From Symsagittifera roscoffensis (lineage: Eukaryota > Xenacoelomorpha > Acoela > Convolutidae): 24,213 nucleotides of DNA. The translations under genes and the position numbers were made by a program. The DNA is taken from the NCBI RefSeq assembly GCF_963678635.1, contig NW_026970696.1:1-24213 (forward strand), read 5' to 3'. Shown here piece after piece: positions 19,416 through 24,213 of this stretch; the first letter of the stretch is position 1; every line of letters begins with the position of its first letter. The notes beneath the pieces were generated by a model. It saw only the letters and a program-made list of their open reading frames with translations. It was not told the DNA's origin and made no database searches.

Positions 19416-19439
19416 TCATATGATCTGTCGATCATATGA
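19416..19439. repeat. Perfect 10-bp hairpin
   Basis: TCATATGATC-TGTC-GATCATATGA, a perfect stem with a 4-base loop, between the RNase H and integrase regions of the Gypsy element. It overlaps the stop that ends the upstream frame. Confidence 0.85.
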
Positions 19440-20635
19440 TCGTATTGCAGTGTGTGACGTCATGTGCTAAGAAATGTCGAGAGAATTTATTTCTTATTTG
19501 CGACCACGAGTTTCTCGGCATCAAATGATCGAAACCTAGGAGTGTACTAATTTGATTTACCGAGGCGATAACAAACTTTTCTTCGTCGAGTGAGACCGGT
19601 ACGGGTTTGCCCGATGGGTGTCGCGATAGGTAATCAACAAATCGCATGTCTTTCCCCGGTCAATGTTCGACGTTAAAGTTGAACGGTAGTAACTTGTCTG
19701 CTCAACGGGTGAGACGTAATTGAGCCGTTTTAGTGTATTTGTCGTCTCTTAGTGCTTCTATTAAGGCTTTATGATCTGTTAAAATTGAGAATTGTTTGCC
19801 CAGTAAATAGTTTTTAAAATGATCCAATGCCCACACTAGACTCAGCAATTCAAGTTCATTGGTGCTGTATTTTAATTCAGCAACATTTAAAAATCTGCTA
19901 GCAAACGCTACGGTTTTCCAATTCCCCCGATGGTCTTGTTCGATGGACGCGCCCGATCCCAAATGTGATGTGTCGCATATCACTCGGGTATTCAGTTTTA
20001 CATCAAAATGATGATTCGTTACCGTGATACAAATTTCATTCTTAATCTTTTCAAACGCCTCGACGTGCGCTGTGGACCACTTGAATGGTTTGTTTTTCTG
20101 CATTAGTTCTCTAAACGGCGCTGATAAAGACGCCAAATTTGGTATAAACTTATTGAATTGGTTAATAGATCCCATTAATGATCTTATATCTTTGATACAT
20201 CTTGATTCTTTCAGGTTTCTAATAGCGTCAGATTTATGTATTAGGGGTGTCGTCCCTTTTGCATCAATTTTAAATCCCAAACATTCTATGTTGTGAGTCA
20301 AGAATTTACATTTTGCCCATTTTATGCCTAATCCCTCGTCGTCTAGCGTTTTTAAAACGTTGATAACTAATTTTTTGTGTTCATCCTCGCTACCCACGGT
20401 AGCCATTAAGATTTCGTCAAGGTAACAATGAGTGTTTGGTAGTTTTTCCGTCAGACGGTCCATTATGCGTTGAAATTAATTAGGCATATCGCCTAGTCCA
20501 TAGAATCCGGTTTTAAAACGGTAAGAGCCTGTTACTTCTCCCCCCACGATGTTGAAATTGCATTGGTTACTTGCCTTTTTTGAAAATGGTATTTCACTAT
20601 ATGCGTACTTTAGATCGATCGATGAGAACCAAATG
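19432..20635 (-). pseudogene. Reverse transcriptase (catalytic part) and RNase H
   Basis: Second half of Pol, which copies the element RNA and removes it. Just after the A-run frameshift the frame reads WFSSIDLKYAY, holding the first RT catalytic Asp, then FYGLGDMPN, then a TAA at 20476-20478 where a Glu is usual. From the next ATG (20463) the catalytic box reads YLDE at residues 14-17 instead of the YxDD of active enzymes. LGFKID and the connection follow. RNase H acidic residues are visible: D164 in VICDTSHLG, E203 in STNELELL and D230 in ILTDHKAL. TGA codons at 19702-19704 and 19660-19662 interrupt the end of RNase H, before FVDYLSRHP. Confidence 0.9.
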
Positions 20636-22160
20636 TTTTTTTTTCGTCGTGGCCGCTAATCGTAACAGCTACGCTATCAATTAGTTCAAATAGATTCGAC
20701 ATTTGATATCTATTGCGAAATATCTGTTTGTTCAGTAATTTCGAATTTAATGCTAATTTAATTGTTATTACGATAGAGGAGATGAAACAATCTTCAAAGC
20801 ATCTGGACAGTTTTTCGATGTAGCCATCTTTTAGTAGTTGGTCAATTGATAGTTTAACTTTAGGGAGAAGATGAATTGGAATGCATTTCCCCTTTACCTG
20901 TATTGGCTTTATTGGTTCGTTAAAATAAGTGTTAACTATAAAATACTTTGATCTACCGGATCTTTTTATGAGGTCTGAAAAATGTCTTGATATGTATTCT
21001 TTAAACTCACTTTGTGATGGTGTGTCTTGGTTTTGCTCAGGTTTCGTGTCCGATGCAAATCTTATTTGGTTAACGTCTATCCCGTTGGGTGATCCTTTCT
21101 GAGTTCTCCGTAGTTCTGGCCCGCTGGGCGGATGTTGTTTTTGGAGTACTACTTTTCCCAGATTTGTTATTATGTCATTTCCGAGGAGATGTTTTTCTGC
21201 ACCTTCGCTAATGAATAATTTGTGATCACTAGCGTTCCAACCCTCTGATTGAATTCTCGACCGAACTCTTCCGATGATGTTTATTGTGCTTCCAAAGCCT
21301 TGGTACGCTTTCTTTGTTAGTTCGTCCACGGGTTCTAGTCTTGAAAATCTATCTCGTATCTTCAGTTCGTGGAGTAAGTCTTTTTTCATGAATGATTCTG
21401 GACTTGCTGAATCAATCTGTATTTCTGTGCGGTAAGGATTGAAATTTCCCAGAGATACCATCAACGTCTTTTTTAGTTCTACACCTTCGTGGTTAAATAC
21501 CGTTCTCACTCCGCGTTTGATCTTGTCTTGAAGTGCATTTAATTGGGTATCCGTATCCACTGGTAGATCTAAAAAATCATCTAAGTTAACTTCGAATTCG
21601 GAATTTTCCTGCGGGTTAGCCCTGGTGTTTTCGTTTTCCTGGGGTGTTTGGTTTTGTTCTACTATGTTTGTTTGTGTTCGTGCTGAACTCCTGCAGTATT
21701 TTGCAAAGTGGCCTTTACGTCCGCACGTATTGCAGTTTCTGTCTCTAGCTGGGCATGTAGTTAGGTGTCCTTTCTTGAACTGCTGGCCACAGTTGCCGCA
21801 CTTATTGTTTTCGACGATATTTAAGGTCGGTTCGTTTTTGATGTAATGTGGTCTCTGAATCGCGTTATAGGTACGAAATTTTAAGTACTGTTGATGAATT
21901 TTGGTACCTTTCTCATGGACTAGTGCATAAGATAGTACGTTTTCTGGAGTTAAGTATTCAATGCATAATTTCTTTTGTATCTCAACGTTTCGCATGTTTG
22001 TAATCAAGATGTCTCCGACTAACTCAGACTCAAGCTCAGCCAGATTACAGTTTTTTGCTAACTCGGATAGTATTTCATGGAATTTCTCCAAAGACTCGTT
22101 CACTTTTTGTCTCCGACCAAAGAATTTAAAACTTTCGTATGTTAGATTTGTAGTGACCAT
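20610..22160 (-). pseudogene. Gag C-terminus, protease and RT N-terminus in one frame
   Basis: Open frame of 516 codons from the first internal ATG; the frame itself is open further upstream to about 22210. It contains a capsid-like part (FFGRRQKVNESLEKFHEIL), two zinc knuckles (C121, C124, H132, C136, an atypical spacing; and C143, C146, H151, C156, the canonical CX2CX4HX4C), the protease active site D250-S-A-S, the flap-end motif LLGND at 325-329, and the start of RT (KPIQVKGKCIPIHLLPKVK, then GYIEKL). Gag and Pol share one frame, so no programmed frameshift between them is needed. RT seems to lack about six residues between VITIK and LALNSKLLNK. The frame is lost in an A9 run (T9 on the plus strand, 20636-20644). 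Confidence 0.9.
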
Positions 22161-22210
22161 GAAAGTAGTTTTGAGTAATTCCCAGAATTCAGCAAATTTA
22201 ATATCCAGTA

Positions 22211-22454
22211 TTTTTTCCCGGGATTTTTATGTGAGAAGCATTTCTGTCCTTCTCTTCCGAGAGCCAGGTATAATTGTGATTTAAATTTATTGTCAATATC
22301 TCCAATTTGTAGTCCGTTGAATTTTGCATTGTCTTCTGCCTTCCTCCTTCTCATTTCTTTGTTGTAATTTTTGGATAGTTATTCGCTGTTGTTCTTCTTT
22401 TTCCGCCCGGAAAAACTCTAGTCTTCGTAGGTTCGACTCGTTTGACTGCGCCAT
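22211..22454 (-). pseudogene. Gag N-terminus, two frame breaks
   Basis: Start of the Gag structural protein. The first ATG (22452-22454) reads MAQSNESNLRRLEFFRAEKEEQQ. The segment is rich in E, K, Q and R, compatible with a coiled coil. A frameshift near 22310-22350 moves coding to the frame reading DNAKFNGLQIGDIDNKFKSQLY. A second shift in the A6 run (T6 on the plus strand, 22211-22216) moves it back to the frame of the zinc-knuckle part (ILDIKFAEFWELL). The A of the start codon is the last base of the LTR, so there is no 5' leader if this start is right; a later ATG at 22352-22354 is the alternative. Confidence 0.7.
22436..22453 (-). promoter_or_regulatory. Primer binding site, tRNA-Ser-like
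   Basis: Immediately inside the 5' LTR the element strand reads TGGCGCAGTC, complementary to an acceptor end CCA plus a GACUGCG stem, as in animal tRNA-Ser. The match to the usual continuation is lost after 10 bases (AAACGAGT). It would prime minus-strand DNA synthesis. Confidence 0.75.
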
Positions 22455-22794
22455 GTTAGAAAAAGAGGATAAAACCATCTGTTGGATAGAATTGATTAAA
22501 CTTAAACTAAGACTAGTTTAAGACGGGGTGGGTTAAGATTCCTACAAGTTAGTTGTAGGCTTTTATCTAAGACTAAATAAAAGACTAAGGTATCTAAGCT
22601 AAGTTAAGAGATGATAAAAAGGTTGAATTAGTTTCACAGAATTAGTTGCATATCAAAAATTGACAATGAACAAACTCTAAGTCTGCCAAAAGCAGTTGCG
22701 CTTTTGGCAGCTATTTTTAAATTAGCATGGTAAAAGGTCATAACAAAATATAACTCAGAGGTTATAGAGTCGACATAAAATATCACATTTGACA
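22454..22794 (-). repeat. 5' LTR of the Gypsy element
   Basis: 341 bp with TG...CA ends, holding the element's promoter and start of transcription by family knowledge. TATA-like stretches (GTTATATTTTG and CTATAACC on the element strand) lie near its 5' end. A perfect hairpin, TGCCAAAAGC-AGTTGC-GCTTTTGGCA, is at 22684-22709 and is degraded in the other LTR. No AATAAA is seen on the element strand. Confidence 0.95.
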
Positions 22795-22799
22795 CACAC
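22795..22799. repeat. Target site duplication, right copy (CACAC)
   Basis: CACAC directly follows the terminal ACA of the right LTR and matches 13366-13370. The right flank continues CACA-like for one more base only. Confidence 0.8.
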
Positions 22800-22837
22800 A
22801 TCAGCATTGCAGTTGGATGAGTGTTAAAACGTATTAA

Positions 22838-24044
22838 AACCCTTTCAGTCGTGATTAGATCGACAATTAAAATTTTTCAAAAAAAATTTCAGTGTCGAAA
22901 AAAAAACAATTTCGAAATTTTTGATTTTTGCTTCTGGTCTATTTTAGTTGTTGTTCAATAAGTCTGCGACTATTCAAATTGCTTACTTCCATGGCTGATG
23001 TACAGATTCAATTATTGCAAGACCCAGCAACAGCAACACTAATAAAAAAGAAATATTTTTTTTCCCTAAAAGTATGTCAGTAATCTGCTATCGTTGCGTA
23101 GAAAATTTCAGTACGTAAAAACTAGTATCTATCACTTGCATATAAATTTAAAATTGAGCGGACTGAATGCAGTCCAATTTGGCTGTTCCTTTGAAACACA
23201 TTACACCAAGGTAAAAACTACATTGAGTTTGAACTACACATCGAAAATAGAACAAACCGTTCTTCCAAAAAATATGTTTCGATCTTTACAAGAGAGCCCA
23301 AGGGAAAATTTAATTGAAACAATTAAAACGCATTTTTTTAAAGTTTTGAAAGAATTATCAGAATATTTGTACTGGAGGTTGTTTGTTTTTACACACAATT
23401 CTCGAGATATTCTAAGCTCGGCAATAAAAAAAATGTGTTTCGGAATGCGTTAATTGAAACTTTTTCTCACTAAACTGACAGATCAGTTAAGCGAGTTACG
23501 TAATAACTACGAAACTGCAGAATCGAATTTTCAAACGAGGATAGCTGATTACTGTGCAGTTAGCACCCAATGTTCCGTCCATAGTCGTTAAGAAATACAT
23601 TTTTTTTTTCGAAAAAAGAGTCGTTTTTTCTTTGTGGTTTGATAATGGATCTAAAAGAAAAACTCGAGCTGACGCATATTTGACAATCATAGTAAAGTCA
23701 ACAAATTGGACAACAGTTTTGCAGAAAAATGACATGAAAAACAAAAGCGTCAGAAATGAAAACGTTGTTAAGTTTTCAATTTTTTTTTGCAATTTTTTTT
23801 TGAATTTTTGAAGTTTGAGCGGTAAGAACAAGCTTTACTTGAGTAAAACTGAGTTTTCATTAGCTATGTTAAAGAGTTAGCATAGATTAGCTATGTTAAG
23901 ACAAACGCTACTAAAACAATTGTTAATCGCTCGCTTTCTTCGCTCGAATTTAGACTGAAAAGCGAAAGTTTTAAATCTGTTTTTTTTTTATAATACACAA
24001 GTTTTTTAAAATGTCACGTTGTTTGAATCACGACCGAAAGGACT
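22838..24044. mobile_element. Candidate non-autonomous TTAA-flanked DNA element
   Basis: The left end reads AACCCTTTCAGTCGTGATT and the inverse complement of the right end reads AGTCCTTTCGGTCGTGATT: 16 of 19 positions match and the three differences are transitions. Each end is abutted by TTAA (22834-22837 and 24045-24048), the target used by piggyBac-type transposons. The 1.2-kb interior has no recognisable transposase. The longest frame, 23094-23453 (119 codons, no ATG start), matches no family I know. The Gypsy element's edge lies only about 35 bases away. The inverted repeats are short, so the call rests on the match and the symmetric TTAA together. Confidence 0.55.
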
Positions 24045-24213
24045 TTAAAGTGATTTTTCACTCGACTCATTGCGATGTTTCTATGTTGTACCTGGTTTTG
24101 CGTGGAAAAAAATTAAAATATAACCGAAAACAAAATTACTCCTCAAGTTGATCAGTTTTCAGTTCAAGTGGTGCAGTATATGAATAAAGCATTTCCCTTT
24201 GACTATTCTGATC

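Larger units (their letters stand above)
13371..22794 (-). mobile_element. Ty3/Gypsy LTR retrotransposon, complete but dead
   Basis: A full-length element of 9,424 bp with two LTRs, primer binding site, polypurine tract and target duplication. Minus-strand order is gag, protease, reverse transcriptase, RNase H, integrase, then a long C-terminal Pol tail. RT and RNase H before integrase identifies Ty3/Gypsy rather than Ty1/Copia. No envelope-like gene with membrane segments is present. A 2,327-bp tandem duplication inside pol accounts for the extra length; without it the element would be about 7.1 kb. At least five stop codons and several frameshifts interrupt gag-pol, so it could only move if proteins were supplied in trans. 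LTR divergence of about 5% by eye indicates an old insertion. Confidence 0.95.

Noticed and set aside
19432-20478. UGA as a reassigned sense codon in this genome
   Set aside because: The stops in the Gypsy element stand where different residues are expected (Trp, Leu, Cys for TGA; Glu for TAA), so no single reassignment explains them. Ordinary decay does.
1-24213. CRISPR array, bacterial operon or phage content
   Set aside because: No regularly spaced identical repeats with unique spacers, no operon structure, and all recognisable proteins are eukaryotic transposable-element proteins.

Overview
This window reads as an AT-rich stretch of animal nuclear DNA, most likely from an invertebrate, with a high load of dead transposable elements. 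The grounds are Ty3/Gypsy-type, FLYWCH-MULE-type and CR1/Jockey-like LINE protein remnants, a tRNA-headed SINE, very frequent A and T homopolymers, and no bacterial operon layout or ribosome binding sites. I cannot name the species. I found no intact host gene, rRNA or functional tRNA. Every recognisable coding stretch belongs to a mobile element and carries stops or frameshifts.

Left part (1 to about 9,870): mostly AT-rich sequence built from old, diverged dispersed repeats (pairs at 1891/3446, 2338/3906, 3700/8222, 5731/7391, 7112/7561). It contains a LINE reverse transcriptase fragment near 4,960-5,700, split by a minus-strand tRNA-derived SINE with an ATT-repeat tail. The LINE frame resumes on the other side of the SINE.

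Middle part (about 9,870 to 13,365): a decayed FLYWCH zinc finger plus MULE transposase reading on the plus strand, then a 36-bp-period minisatellite. Next comes a 910-bp element with terminal inverted repeats, made largely of palindromic copies of one motif. That motif is shared with the neighbouring minisatellite.

Right part (13,366 to 22,799): a complete but dead Ty3/Gypsy LTR retrotransposon on the minus strand, 9,424 bp, with two LTRs of about 341 bp, a CACAC target duplication, a tRNA-Ser-like primer binding site and a short polypurine tract. Its order is gag, protease, reverse transcriptase, RNase H, integrase and a long charged C-terminal tail. A 2,327-bp internal segment (pol tail, integrase core, integrase N-terminus) is duplicated head to tail, which fuses the tail in frame to the integrase N-terminal region. 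The two copies differ at about 14 positions (0.6%), whereas the LTRs differ at about 5%. Shared stop codons show that the element was already broken when the duplication happened.

End (22,838 to 24,044): a candidate non-autonomous DNA element with imperfect terminal inverted repeats and TTAA at both ends, as in piggyBac-like elements.
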